From Sphingobacteriales bacterium (GTDB lineage: Bacteria; Bacteroidota; Bacteroidia; Chitinophagales; CAIOSU01), in assembly GCA_027483645.1 (NCBI GenBank), contig JAIXUD010000010.1, positions 64,001-128,000 of the forward strand: a stretch of DNA of 64,000 bases, read 5' to 3'. The notes beneath the pieces are model-generated. The model ran no database searches and was not told the DNA's origin. It saw only the letters and a program-made list of their open reading frames with translations. The first letter of the stretch is position 1; every line of letters begins with the position of its first letter. Position numbers and translations under genes: made by a program. This document shows, piece after piece, positions 50,554 to 60,600 of this stretch.

Positions 50554-51253
50554 CTTAACTCAACAACTACATTCTATAACCAAACAAAGATACTATTTCG
50601 TTCGCGGGTTGTCCAATATTTATCCCCAAAGCGTCATTGCGAAGGCCTACTTGATGTTGCGGTTGGTAGTGCCCTCCAATGGCCTGTGGCTACTTTTCTC
50701 ACTGCTTGCAGTAATCCCCTGCACCGGAGCAAGGTGCTCACCTCCCAATAGTTTTGTCGTCCATGAAGTGAGTTTTGATGCGGGTTTCAGCGGGTTGCTG
50801 AGCAGTGTGTCATGGAAGATGCAAGTGGTTAATAGTCTTGGATTTACGCGCACAAGGATTGCTTAAAAAGTTGAATTTCAATTTTTTATATTTTCAATAA
50901 TGCGTTCGTCATTCCGTCTCGCCTTTGGCGAAATCACGAGGAACCTTCGGTCACCGATGTGCTGAGGTTGAATTGCCGTGTTATGCTTTTGTACTTAGTA
51001 CGGCTAATAAGTAAATCCTTGCATCATAGTAGACATCCCGTTTTAAGAGGAACGCTGGATAAAAATGGGGATACGGAGACTATATAAATGCGTCGCCTAA
51101 ATGTATATTAGTTTTCCTAAAACGATTTTTACTAAAAAAGCATTGCCACAAATAATTTATGAACTTCTTATTGACTTTTATTGAAAATTGGCCTAATGTT
51201 AACGTTGTTATAACATTAAATTGCGAATTTAGCCTAGTTATAAAAATCTGATT
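50554..51253. other. Long divergent intergenic region rich in repeat remnants
   Basis: 700 bp. Contains an ATTGCGAAGGCC-type dispersed repeat (50631-50740) and a fragment with CGTCATTCCGTCTCGCCTTTGGCGAAATCACGAGG (about 50908-50942), a kind of intergenic word I have seen in Bacteroidetes. The last 150 bp before the glutaminase are AT-rich. No credible gene. Confidence 0.55.
50631..50740. repeat. Dispersed intergenic repeat (ATTGCGAAGGCC family), copy 2
   Basis: GCGTCATTGCGAAGGCCTAC, TTGATGTTGC, GGCCTGTGGC, GTAATCCCCTGC in the same order as at 42337-42420 with an insertion of about 20 bp. Confidence 0.45.
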
Positions 51254-52864
51254 ATGCCTGCAAAAGAAAAATTAAACACCATCGCCCTCCCAAAGCAAGA
51301 CCATGAAATACTTGCCGCTTCCAACATTACGGAAGAATACTTGGAGATGCAATACATCTTTTCCTCCATACACCCCAATAGCAACAATGAGCTGAGTGTT
51401 TCCCGATTTTGGAAAGCCCTTACCCGCACCGGTATATTGCACGACGACCCTCGTTTGAACAGCCTTAAAAGCTATCTTTCCAATATCTCGAGCGGCGATG
51501 AGGATCAAACGATGATTACGTTCGAGCAGTTTCGGGAGTTGATAAACCAAAATGCCATAGTTCGAAATGCACTTAAGGGTACTTTGTCGATACCGGCGTT
51601 TAGCGACTTCTGTGGCGATATAGAAGAAATATATCTGGAAACAAAGAAAAACAAAGACGGCGAAGTGGCCACTTACATTCCTCAATTGGCCCGCGTAAAC
51701 CCCGATTATTATGCCATATCGGTATGTACTATCGATGGGCAGCGGTTCTCTATTGGCGATAGCGAGGAGCGTTTTTGCCTGCAAAGCACTAGTAAACCCA
51801 TTACATATTGCCTGGCGCATGAGGAGTTTGGCGAGGAGTATGTGCACTTGCATGTAGGCCGCGAGCCCAGTGGGCAAAAATTCAACGAGATTACCCTTAA
51901 TAACAAGGGATTGCCGCATAACCCGCTCATAAACGCAGGTGCCATAATGAGCTGTGCCCTAATCAATAACAAGAAAGACACGGCCGATGTATTTGAGAAA
52001 GTAATGGATACTTGGAAACGCCTTAGCGGCGGCAAAAAACCAGGTTTCAACAACTCCGTATACCAAAGCGAGCGCGGCACTGCCGACCGTAACTTCGCCC
52101 TTGCATACTTCATGCGAGAGAACAAGGGTTTCCCCGAGCATACCAATATCGTGGATACGTTGGAGTTTTACTTCCAGTGCTGCTCTATTGAGGTGGATGC
52201 CGATATGCTTTCCATTGTGGCGGCCTCGTTGGCCAACATGGGCATCTGCCCGCTTACGGGCGACCGCGTGTTCAGCCCCAAAACCGTACAGAACTGCCTA
52301 TCGTTGATGAGCTCTTGCGGCATGTACGATTATTCGGGCGAGTTTGCCTTTACCATTGGCTTGCCGGCAAAGAGCGGCGTATCGGGGGCATTGATGGTGG
52401 TAATACCCAATGTGGGCGGCTTTGCGGTTTGGGCACCTAGGCTTGATAAAATTGGAAACTCCGTAAAGGGCGTGGAGTTTTGCAAAAAGCTTATTGGCAA
52501 ATACAACTTCCATAAGTACGACAATGTAATAAACGACGGAATAAAGAAGGACCCACGGCTGAAGAAATACGAGAGCAAAACCAACAACATCATGTCGCTT
52601 ATATGGGCGGCTACCTATGGGGATATTGAGGAGATACACCGCCTAGAAGCCAATGGAATCGACCTAAACGCTGCGGACTACGATGGCCGCACCGCACTGC
52701 ATCTAGCCGCAGCAGAGGGCCGTGTGGAAACCGTAGAGTATCTGTTGGTAAAAGGCGTAAACATTAACCCCATGGACCGCTGGAGCGGCACCCCACTAAT
52801 GGATGCCCAACGCGGAAACCATAAGCAAGTAGTGGAATTGCTGATAGCCAATGGTGGAAAGTAA
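51254..52864 (+). CDS. glsA: Animal-type glutaminase (EF-hand-like, glutaminase, ankyrin domains)
   Basis: 536 aa. Three parts as in animal GLS: an N-terminal EF-hand-like helical domain (residues ~25-115, LSVSRFWKALTRTG, DDPRLNSL), a serine-dependent beta-lactamase-fold glutaminase (~120-425) and two to three ankyrin repeats (~445-535, YDGRTALHLAAAEGRVETVEYLL, DRWSGTPLMDA). Catalytic SxxK is S178-T-S-K181 in FCLQSTSKP; supporting residues include Tyr141 (TYIPQL), Asn227 (INAGAI), Glu273 (QSER), Asn280 and Tyr358 (GMYDYSGEFAF). Hydrolyses glutamine to glutamate and ammonia. No signal peptide, so cytoplasmic. Typical bacterial glutaminases are ~300 aa with only the middle domain. Confidence 0.93.
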   Translation: MPAKEKLNTIALPKQDHEILAASNITEEYLEMQYIFSSIHPNSNNELSVSRFWKALTRTGILHDDPRLNSLKSYLSNISSGDEDQTMITFEQFRELINQNAIVRNALKGTLSIPAFSDFCGDIEEIYLETKKNKDGEVATYIPQLARVNPDYYAISVCTIDGQRFSIGDSEERFCLQSTSKPITYCLAHEEFGEEYVHLHVGREPSGQKFNEITLNNKGLPHNPLINAGAIMSCALINNKKDTADVFEKVMDTWKRLSGGKKPGFNNSVYQSERGTADRNFALAYFMRENKGFPEHTNIVDTLEFYFQCCSIEVDADMLSIVAASLANMGICPLTGDRVFSPKTVQNCLSLMSSCGMYDYSGEFAFTIGLPAKSGVSGALMVVIPNVGGFAVWAPRLDKIGNSVKGVEFCKKLIGKYNFHKYDNVINDGIKKDPRLKKYESKTNNIMSLIWAATYGDIEEIHRLEANGIDLNAADYDGRTALHLAAAEGRVETVEYLLVKGVNINPMDRWSGTPLMDAQRGNHKQVVELLIANGGK

Positions 52865-52978
52865 TTGGTTTGGCAGCCGCTGCATTCATGTGCACCTTCC
52901 CACCGCCTTCCATTGACTAATGCTCCGGACAGGTTTTTTTTAGGAGGGAAGCGTTACGTTTTATAACCTGCAACCAAC

Positions 52979-54907
52979 CTACTCCCACACCGCCAACGGC
53001 AGCAGCACCCTCGATGGATACTGCTCACTGCAATGCAGCGTCAACTGCGTGGGGCGCTCGGTGGGTGAGTCAAAGTGGAGTTTGTCGGCACCGGCGATGG
53101 AGATGCGGAGGCGGTGGCCGGCTTTAAACTGGTAGCTTATCGGCAACAGGTCCAGCGCAAATTCAGTTACTTCGCCAGGTACCATGGGCTGCATGTCGGC
53201 CTGGGTGTAGCTGTGGTAGGGGCCTATTTGCTTGTAGGTGTCCGTGTCTTCGGCCACTTTGCGGTGTATACCGCGCAACATGCCCTCGGTTACCATGTAT
53301 ACGGTTTTGCCGTCGGGGTGCACGTCCTCAATATATACAAACACGTCGGCGTTGGTGGCGTCGGCAGAGATGAAGAGGTGGGCTATGGCGCTGCCAGTAA
53401 GCTCTACATCGGTTTCGAAAGGAGCGTAATCATAGTGTAGCAGTTTGTCGCTGGGCTCTCTGCGGTTGCCGTAGGTGGTAGGGCCGTTTTTGTAGAGGGT
53501 AGTAAGGCTGTTCCAGCGAGAGTGGCTGTCGGTATTCGCCTCGTAGTCGATGGGGTAAATGGTGCTGCCGTTCTGCACGTCTTTAGCCTCGTAAACAATG
53601 CTATTATTGGCTGAGAGGTAAAAGGTTTGGTCCTTCACATACGCGGGTGGCCAAACGTTGGTGCTTTTCCATTTTTCCTCGCCCACGGTGTAGTAATGGA
53701 ATTTGTCGTCGTTGGGCAGTTGGTTGTCAATGCCCTTCAGGTGGAAATCGAAGTAGCGCAACATTTCGGCATAGATGTCGAACCCTCGCTCGGTAGTGGG
53801 CGACCACGGGCTGGCATTGTCGGCAGGGCCATGGTCCCAAGGGCCAATTAGTACCTTATCGGTATTGGGGGTGTTCCAAAAACCTTCGATTATTGATTTG
53901 GTAAGGGCACCATCATACCAGCCACCGATGCGGTAAATGGCACTCCCGCTGTTGGCTACTCGCTCTATTTGATAATGCGTGCTGAACTCGTTGCTGCTGC
54001 GCGAAAGATCGGGGTGCTTGTCTTCGCGGCAGGTAACCACCTTTATCCCTTCGTAAACATCGAAGTTACCCTTGTGTACCAGTAGGTTTTCGTTAAAGTA
54101 GGCCTTTTTTTTGTCGCCCTGCACGGGTTGTATACCCTTGATAAGGCGCTTGGCTTTTTTACCGAATACGGATAGGTCGTTTTGGTCGAGCGAGCGGGTG
54201 GTGAAGCCCCAAATATCAATAAATTGAGCTTGCCTCACCCCGCCGGGGAACATGATGTGGTTGTACAAATCGAGTATGCCCGAGCGCGGTATGCAAGCTT
54301 TTACGGCCGGGTGTTGGTTGAGCAATAGTTGCTCGGCGGTGGTGGCGCCGTAGCTGATGCCACTGGTACCCACTTTGCCGTTGCTCCACGGTTGGGCTAT
54401 TATCCAATCCACCACTTGGCCGCCATCAGCCACCTCTTCGGGGCTAAACTCCATAGTGCGGCGGCCGCTGCTGGCGCCTGTGCCACGGGCATCCACAATC
54501 AGTACGGCATAGCCATGGCTGGTAAAATACTTCACCTCGGCCTCATTCACTACAACCAATACGGGGTTTTTGAGCCAACTGAGCGGCCACTTGGCCCGCA
54601 ACGACCGCGTATAGCGGGTTACATATAGCAGCGTGGGCACTTTAGTGCCAGCTTTGATGCCCTTGGGCAGGAACACATCGGTAGCAATCATGGTGCTATC
54701 GGTCATGGTGAGGTATAGGCTGCTGTATTGGTAGCCTTTGTACTGTGGCTCGCCATAGCCTTGGTATTGGCCTACTTTGCTTACTTTTTCCACTGGTGCC
54801 TTACCCTTGGTTTTGTTGCCAGGCCCAGCTTGTGCAGTAAGGTTTATGCTGAAAAGTACAATCAACGCCAAGGCAAGGGCGCGCAACAAATGGGGTAGGG
54901 GCATCAT
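52979..54907 (-). CDS. Secreted CocE/NonD family hydrolase (X-Pro dipeptidyl-peptidase-like)
   Basis: 642 aa. Signal peptide (about residues 1-26, ending NLTAQA). The alpha/beta-hydrolase domain has VLIVDARGTGASSG and the nucleophile elbow GTSGISYGATTAEQLL (G-x-S-Y-G type), WYDGAL and GPWDHGPA for the catalytic His; the C-terminal jelly-roll domain holds FISADATNADVFVYIEDVHPDGKTV. These are the CocE/NonD/PepX_C hallmarks. Family members hydrolyse acyl or amide bonds (cocaine esterase, glutaryl-7-ACA acylase, X-Pro peptidase). The physiological substrate is unknown. Confidence 0.92.
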   Translation of the reverse strand: MMPLPHLLRALALALIVLFSINLTAQAGPGNKTKGKAPVEKVSKVGQYQGYGEPQYKGYQYSSLYLTMTDSTMIATDVFLPKGIKAGTKVPTLLYVTRYTRSLRAKWPLSWLKNPVLVVVNEAEVKYFTSHGYAVLIVDARGTGASSGRRTMEFSPEEVADGGQVVDWIIAQPWSNGKVGTSGISYGATTAEQLLLNQHPAVKACIPRSGILDLYNHIMFPGGVRQAQFIDIWGFTTRSLDQNDLSVFGKKAKRLIKGIQPVQGDKKKAYFNENLLVHKGNFDVYEGIKVVTCREDKHPDLSRSSNEFSTHYQIERVANSGSAIYRIGGWYDGALTKSIIEGFWNTPNTDKVLIGPWDHGPADNASPWSPTTERGFDIYAEMLRYFDFHLKGIDNQLPNDDKFHYYTVGEEKWKSTNVWPPAYVKDQTFYLSANNSIVYEAKDVQNGSTIYPIDYEANTDSHSRWNSLTTLYKNGPTTYGNRREPSDKLLHYDYAPFETDVELTGSAIAHLFISADATNADVFVYIEDVHPDGKTVYMVTEGMLRGIHRKVAEDTDTYKQIGPYHSYTQADMQPMVPGEVTEFALDLLPISYQFKAGHRLRISIAGADKLHFDSPTERPTQLTLHCSEQYPSRVLLPLAVWE

Positions 54908-55047
54908 GGTTGGTTGAGGATTAGCGGTGTGTGCTTGGTAGAAAGCTATATGTGTGAAATGGTTGCACTGGGGTGGAGATTTAATGTTGTGGTGACTTTT
55001 GCTGAATTCTATTTCCGGAAACGCTATTCCTGAAACGTATTGCGTTT

Positions 55048-55090
55048 ATAGGGCGATGCCCTATTCTAGTACCGCTAGTATAGGGCCTTT
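55048..55090. repeat. Short palindromes upstream of aroB
   Basis: ATAGGGCGATGCCCTAT (55048-55064) followed by a CTAGTACCGCTAG palindrome and TATAGGGCC. REP-like pieces inside the otherwise uninformative gap between cocE-like and aroB. Confidence 0.4.
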
Positions 55091-55163
55091 TCGACCTACG
55101 TATACAATGCATTTCAGAAAACAATTCTATCCTCCCCTCCTCCAAAACCCCTATCTTTACATC

Positions 55164-56228
55164 ATGCAACCCGCCCTAACATTTGGCAATTACCAAGCCC
55201 ATTTTGTGGATACGCTGCAGCAATTGGAGGCGCATGAGGTGTGGCAACGCCAGCCGTTTACTATAGTGCTGGTTGATAGCAACACCCGCGCCTATTGCCT
55301 GCCCAGGCTCATGGAGTTGGCGGTGTTTCAAGATGCCCTGATACTGGAAGTACCCGCTGGCGAAAGCACCAAAAACCTAGATATGTGTGAGCATATTTGG
55401 GAAAGTCTGCTAGCGGCAAAGGCGGGCCGCGATGCCGTACTGGTAAACCTAGGCGGCGGCATGGTGAGCGACCTGGGCGGTTTTGTGGCCGGGGCTTATA
55501 AGCGCGGTATCCCGTTTATTAATATTCCTACTACGGTACTGGCTATGGTGGATGCCACGGTGGGTGCCAAAACGGGCATTAACTTGGGCGGGGTTAAAAA
55601 CAGCATCGGGCTGTTCAATGAGCCTGAAGCTGTATTTTTCCACCTGCCGTTTTTAGAAACCTTGCCGCATGAAGAGGTGCTCAGCGGGTTTGCCGAGATG
55701 CTGAAACATGCGCTGCTCTCTGGGCAAGAGCATTGGGATGCCTTGGTAGCAGTTGGCCCTGAAGGGATAATTGCCAACCCGGAGCTAATTATCCGGTCGC
55801 TAAAGGTAAAGCAAGCCATTGTTGGGCAAGACCCGTTGGAGCAAGGCATTCGCAAAACCCTCAATTTAGGACATACCATTGGCCATGCCCTTGAGAGCGA
55901 AAGCATGCGCCTAGGCAAGCCCCTATTACACGGCCATACCGTAGCTTTGGGCATGGTGGCCGAGCTGTGGCTATCCATGCAAATACTGGGTTTTCCACAA
56001 AAAGATTTTAAAGCTGTCAGTAACTATTTACTGGGTTTGTATGGTTCTTTTTTGAATATTGACCTATCTCTTGATAATTTAGCCGAATTGGTTGGCAACG
56101 ATAAAAAAAACCGCTCCAAGCAATTCTCATTCAGCTTGTTACAACAATTTGGCAAGCCTGAATACAATTGCAACGTGAGTCGGGAACAGTTGCTGGAAGC
56201 ACTAGTTTATTTGAGGGGGAGCCTATGA
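55164..56228 (+). CDS. aroB: 3-dehydroquinate synthase
   Basis: 354 aa from ATG 55164 (MQPALTFGNYQAHFVDTL); upstream in-frame starts back to 54999 lie in palindromic noncoding sequence. Diagnostic blocks: LVNLGGGMVSDLGGFVAGAYKRG, PTTVLAMVDATVGAKTGIN, FAEMLKHALL and NLGHTIGHALE with zinc-binding Glu and His. Converts DAHP to 3-dehydroquinate, step two of the shikimate pathway, with NAD+ and a divalent metal. Overlaps aroA by 4 bp (ATGA). Confidence 0.96.
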   Translation: MQPALTFGNYQAHFVDTLQQLEAHEVWQRQPFTIVLVDSNTRAYCLPRLMELAVFQDALILEVPAGESTKNLDMCEHIWESLLAAKAGRDAVLVNLGGGMVSDLGGFVAGAYKRGIPFINIPTTVLAMVDATVGAKTGINLGGVKNSIGLFNEPEAVFFHLPFLETLPHEEVLSGFAEMLKHALLSGQEHWDALVAVGPEGIIANPELIIRSLKVKQAIVGQDPLEQGIRKTLNLGHTIGHALESESMRLGKPLLHGHTVALGMVAELWLSMQILGFPQKDFKAVSNYLLGLYGSFLNIDLSLDNLAELVGNDKKNRSKQFSFSLLQQFGKPEYNCNVSREQLLEALVYLRGSL

Positions 56229-57451
56229 AATACAAAGTAACGAAACGAGACAAAAAGCTGGTTGGCACCGTAACCTTAGAAGGTTCGAAAAGCATTACCA
56301 ACCGCGTAATTATTATAAAAGCATTGTGCCCGGAGTTTTTCGAAATCACAAATTTTTCTATCTCCGAGGATTCGGAAACGCTGGTAGAACTAATAAACAG
56401 TACAGAAAACGTGTTGGATGCCCGGGACGGGGGTACTACCTTCCGTTTTCTGACTGCTTTTCTAGCAGTACACGAAGGCGATGTGGTACTTACCGGTAGC
56501 GACCGACTGCAAAAACGCCCTGTGGGCCCGCTAGTGGAAGCACTGCGCAGCCTAGGTGCCGATATTGATTATGTGGGTGAGCACGGCTACCCGCCATTGC
56601 GCATTCGCGGCAAACGCTTAAACGGTAACCGCATTGAGATTGACGCAGGAGTGAGCAGCCAGTTTGTTTCTTCGCTACTAATGATTGCGCCTTTGCTGAA
56701 GGATGGGTTGATTATCCGCATGAAGGGCGAGCCGGTTTCGAGGCCATATATACAGATGACCCTGAACGTGATGAAGCACTTTGGTATTCATCATGAGTGG
56801 ACCCAGAGCGTTATCTCCGTTCCGCACCAAGAATACGTGGGCCGCAAATATAATGTTGAGGGCGACTGGACCGCAGCTAGCTACTACTACACCATGGCTG
56901 CCCTAAGCGACCATGTGGACCTGAAGATAATGGGCCTGAATAAATTCAGCTACCAAGGTGACTTTGCCATTGCCAACTTGATGCAACAGTTTGGCGTAAG
57001 TACGAGCTTTATTGAAGGCGGCATACACCTTACCAAAACCGACTACCGAACCAAATCCACAGAGCTGGATTTCCGCGATTACCCAGATTTGGCGCAGAGT
57101 GTATTGGTTGCTGCGGCGGCTACCGGCACCGCTGTAAAAGCACGTGGTCTAGAAACCCTAGAGATAAAAGAAACGAACCGCATTGAGGCTTTGGACACAG
57201 AGCTGCAAAAAATTGACTTAAAGCTGATACCGCTAGGCACTACGTGGAACCTGGGTGTGCGGGCAGATAAGCCTTTGGATAAAACTTTGGAAATAAACAC
57301 CTACAAAGACCACCGCATGGCGATGGCTTTTACGCCGCTTGCCATACCGTTTGGAGAGGTGATAATTGACGATCCTGCCGTGGTTACCAAATCGTACGCG
57401 GGTTTTTGGGAAGATATTGCGACCCTTGGATTTGAGGTAGAAAAGATATAA
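56225..57451 (+). CDS. aroA: 3-phosphoshikimate 1-carboxyvinyltransferase (EPSP synthase)
   Basis: 408 aa from ATG 56225. Blocks: EGSKSITNRVIIIKAL (substrate Ser-Lys), DGGTTFRFLTAFLAV (the DAGTAxRF-type loop with Gly-to-Gly change), SSQFVSSLLMIAPLL, IKETNRIEALDTEL, YKDHRMAMAFTPLAI. Joins shikimate-3-phosphate and PEP to EPSP. Directly coupled to aroB. A terminator follows. Confidence 0.95.
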   Translation: MKYKVTKRDKKLVGTVTLEGSKSITNRVIIIKALCPEFFEITNFSISEDSETLVELINSTENVLDARDGGTTFRFLTAFLAVHEGDVVLTGSDRLQKRPVGPLVEALRSLGADIDYVGEHGYPPLRIRGKRLNGNRIEIDAGVSSQFVSSLLMIAPLLKDGLIIRMKGEPVSRPYIQMTLNVMKHFGIHHEWTQSVISVPHQEYVGRKYNVEGDWTAASYYYTMAALSDHVDLKIMGLNKFSYQGDFAIANLMQQFGVSTSFIEGGIHLTKTDYRTKSTELDFRDYPDLAQSVLVAAAATGTAVKARGLETLEIKETNRIEALDTELQKIDLKLIPLGTTWNLGVRADKPLDKTLEINTYKDHRMAMAFTPLAIPFGEVIIDDPAVVTKSYAGFWEDIATLGFEVEKI

Positions 57452-57474
57452 TTTTTAACATAAACTGTAACGCC

Positions 57475-57515
57475 AAGCGGCCGTTTCTATTACGAAGCGG
57501 CCGCTTCGTGTTTTT
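57475..57515 (+). terminator. Rho-independent terminator of aroBA
   Basis: AAGCGGCCG (57475-57483) pairs with CGGCCGCTT (57498-57506); an alternative stem CGAAGCGGCCGCTTCG exists; followed by TGTTTTT. Confidence 0.75.
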
Positions 57516-57617
57516 GGTAAATGGCACCTTAGGTTAGGTGGATACAAAAACTACTTTTATGTAGCCGGTAATTTAATTATCTTAGCCTATCCTCAACATT
57601 TAGATAACACGCACACT

Positions 57618-60600
57618 ATGCGCTTTTTTAAGTTCTTGCTGTTATTGGTTTCTGCCCAAACCATGATGGCACAAAGCCCTGGCGACACTACCGTGGTACA
57701 AGCCTTTACTTTCGGTTCCCCGCAAGATTATTGGTTCCAGTTTCCGCCAGCCACCAATCGGTATCAGAAAATATTGATGCTTTATACCTTAAAATGCAAC
57801 CCCAATCAAAGCCCAGCCTGCGGCGAGTGGGACTATACCACCCACAGCTTTTTGTACGACCACTTGGGTATTTACGATTCTACGTTGCAGCAGCAGCCTA
57901 GCTTTACGGTGGATGGTACAAGCCCCGATACGTTCCCTTACCTTACTACACCTTCTTATAAATACATCCCTAGGGTAGAAACCAGGATAGTATATACCGA
58001 TACCTTGGCGCTAACGGCATCTACTGTCGGCGTGGGCGCTACCAACACCAACCTTGCCTTGCATTCTGCGGATAGCGATGGCGAGGCTTATTATCTATGG
58101 CGTGCTAGCGAGCTTACCAGTGCTGGTTTGGTTGCTGGGGAGATTACAGGATTGCGGCTCAATGTGGGTATTGCTGGCAGCTTTCTTAATAAACTGCGGG
58201 TCGATTTTGCCCCCATGATTGCGGATACCTTAACCGCGAATAGTGTTTTGCCCACAGCTTTTACTAAAGTTTACCAGTTTAGCCAAGCCTTGCCTAGCGG
58301 CTGGGTATCGTTGGCTTTTGCGACACCGTTTATATGGGATGGCACCTCTAATGTGTTAGTGAGGTTTAGTTTCGATAATGCAGCGAGCGGAACGGATTAC
58401 ACACTGGCCGCCGACAATGCAGTCTTTGCTTGTGCCAAAAACGGTACGGGCGATTATGTGCTCGATTTTGAAGGTGCGGACTATATTGAGGTGCCCGCTT
58501 CGGTTTTCAATACCGTTGATAGCCAAATAACCATCAGCTTTTGGCAGTATGGCGATCCATTGCTTCAACCACAAAACAATATTCTGTTTGAAGGTTTGGA
58601 TAATAATGGCTTGCGGGTGCTGAATGCCCACCTACCTTGGAGCGATGGAAAAGTGTATTGGGATGCTGGCAATGTAGGTACTTTGCTTGACCGTGGCAGC
58701 AAATCTGCTAGCCCAGCATTATATGAACAGGGCTGGAGCCATTGGGCATTTGTAAAAGATGCCCGCACAGGCAATATGCGTATATACTTAAACGGTACCC
58801 TTTGGTTAAACCTTACGGGTAAGTATGCCGCCATGACCAACATTAGCAAATTCCGTATTGGCTCGGGTGCGAATGGCGGCAACCACTATGATGGCTGGAT
58901 GAACGAGTTCCAAATATGGGATACTGCGTTGGATGTTGCAACCATAAAAAGCTGGATGAACAAAGATGTGGATGCCACCCACCCTTATTACCAAAACCTA
59001 CGATTGTACTATAAGTTTGATGAGGGCAATGGCTATGTGGCTACTGATGCTAGCCCCCATGCTCACAATGGTAACCAGTGGGGCGCACCGCAGTACACTA
59101 CTTTATTTGATAACATTGGCATCCGGAACCACCAGTATGCCGATGTGAGGCCTCAGGTAGTATTTGAGCAAGGCCAGTTTGTTCAAGATACCATTACTAC
59201 CGTAGTGGTGGATACGATAGTGAACGCACCATTGACTATTCAATACTTTAATAATGCCACAAACCCAACCGTGGCTACCGACAGCTTCTATTATTGGGCA
59301 CCCTACTACGCTGATTATGTTTATGATGCGAATGGCGTTGCAATTGATTCTACCCTGGTAGCGGGTACTGATACCCTTTTTAAAGCCAACCTGCCATACT
59401 ATCGCAAGTTTGAGGTGGTGGAACAGTATGAAATAGGCCGCTTTATCACCCCATACGGCATCAACCTTGATTTGGGGCCAGGCTTTACTTGGACGTATGA
59501 TGTAACCGATTATCGCCCGCTATTGGCAGATTCGGTGCACCTTGCGGCGGGCAACTGGCAGGAGTTGTTGGATGTAAAATTCCTGTTTATACACGGTACG
59601 CCGCCGCGCGATGTGATTAAGGTGGAGAACGTTTGGAAGGGCGAGTACTACCTAAGCAACATGGACCAAACCTTGCTGCCCAAAACCGTTACCCTTGAAC
59701 CGGCTGCCAAGAGTTTCCGCCTGAAGACGCGGGCTAGCGGTCACCTGTGGGACAATGCCACCAACTGTGCCGAGTTTTGCCCTAAAGTGCACCAAGTATA
59801 TGCCAATGGCAGCCAAGTTAGCAGCTGGCAAAACTGGACCGATTGCGGGTATGTGCCCGTTTATCCACAAGGCGGTACTTGGCTTATTGATAGGGCAGGA
59901 TGGTGCCCCGGCGAACCCGTAGATGAGTACGCCCATGAGCTTACCCCATTTATACCACAAGGAAGCACAGATGCGGAATTACTGTACACCGTAGAGACCG
60001 ACCAATATGGCCTGAACATATTGCATGTGCAGTTGGTAAGCTATGGCGATATAAACTTTCAGCGCGATGTGGAGCTTACTGGTATTGTAACCCCTACCAT
60101 TACCGACGAGCATAGCCGCTACAACCCAGTATGCAACTACCCCGTTGTGCGCATACGTAACTTGGGTGCACAAACGCTTACCCAAGCCGACTTTGCCTAT
60201 GGTGTAGATGGCGGTGCCGATTGCTATTATACTTGGACGGGTAGCCTTGGCTTTATGGAAGAGGTAGAGGTAACGCTACCTACTTTCGATTGGAACGGTT
60301 TGGATTTAAACAATCCAAGGTTTCATGTTACGGTGGACTACCCCAATGGCCGTAGCGACCAAAATCCATACAACAACTCCGCCAGCACCGCTTTCGAAAT
60401 GGTGCCTGTTTATGACTCAATCTTTATAATGATTACCCGTACCAATAATGCAGGCAACGAAACCTCGTATGAGTTTACCGATGAGAACGATAGTATCGTG
60501 TTTGCAAAAAGCAATTTCGCCAATAACGTTACTACAAACGACACCTTGCGCTTTGTGCCGGGCTGTTACAAACTAACTTTTAGAGATTCAGGTGAGGATG

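Noticed and set aside
50543-50866. Open frame in the rocD-glutaminase gap
   Set aside because: It reads through heptads and a dispersed repeat; composition is not protein-like.
51272-51919. 215-codon minus-strand open frame
   Set aside because: Antisense shadow of the strongly conserved glutaminase gene.
54999-55163. 55-residue N-terminal extension of AroB
   Set aside because: The codons pass through short palindromes and give no match to the AroB N-terminus; ATG 55164 fits the usual start.
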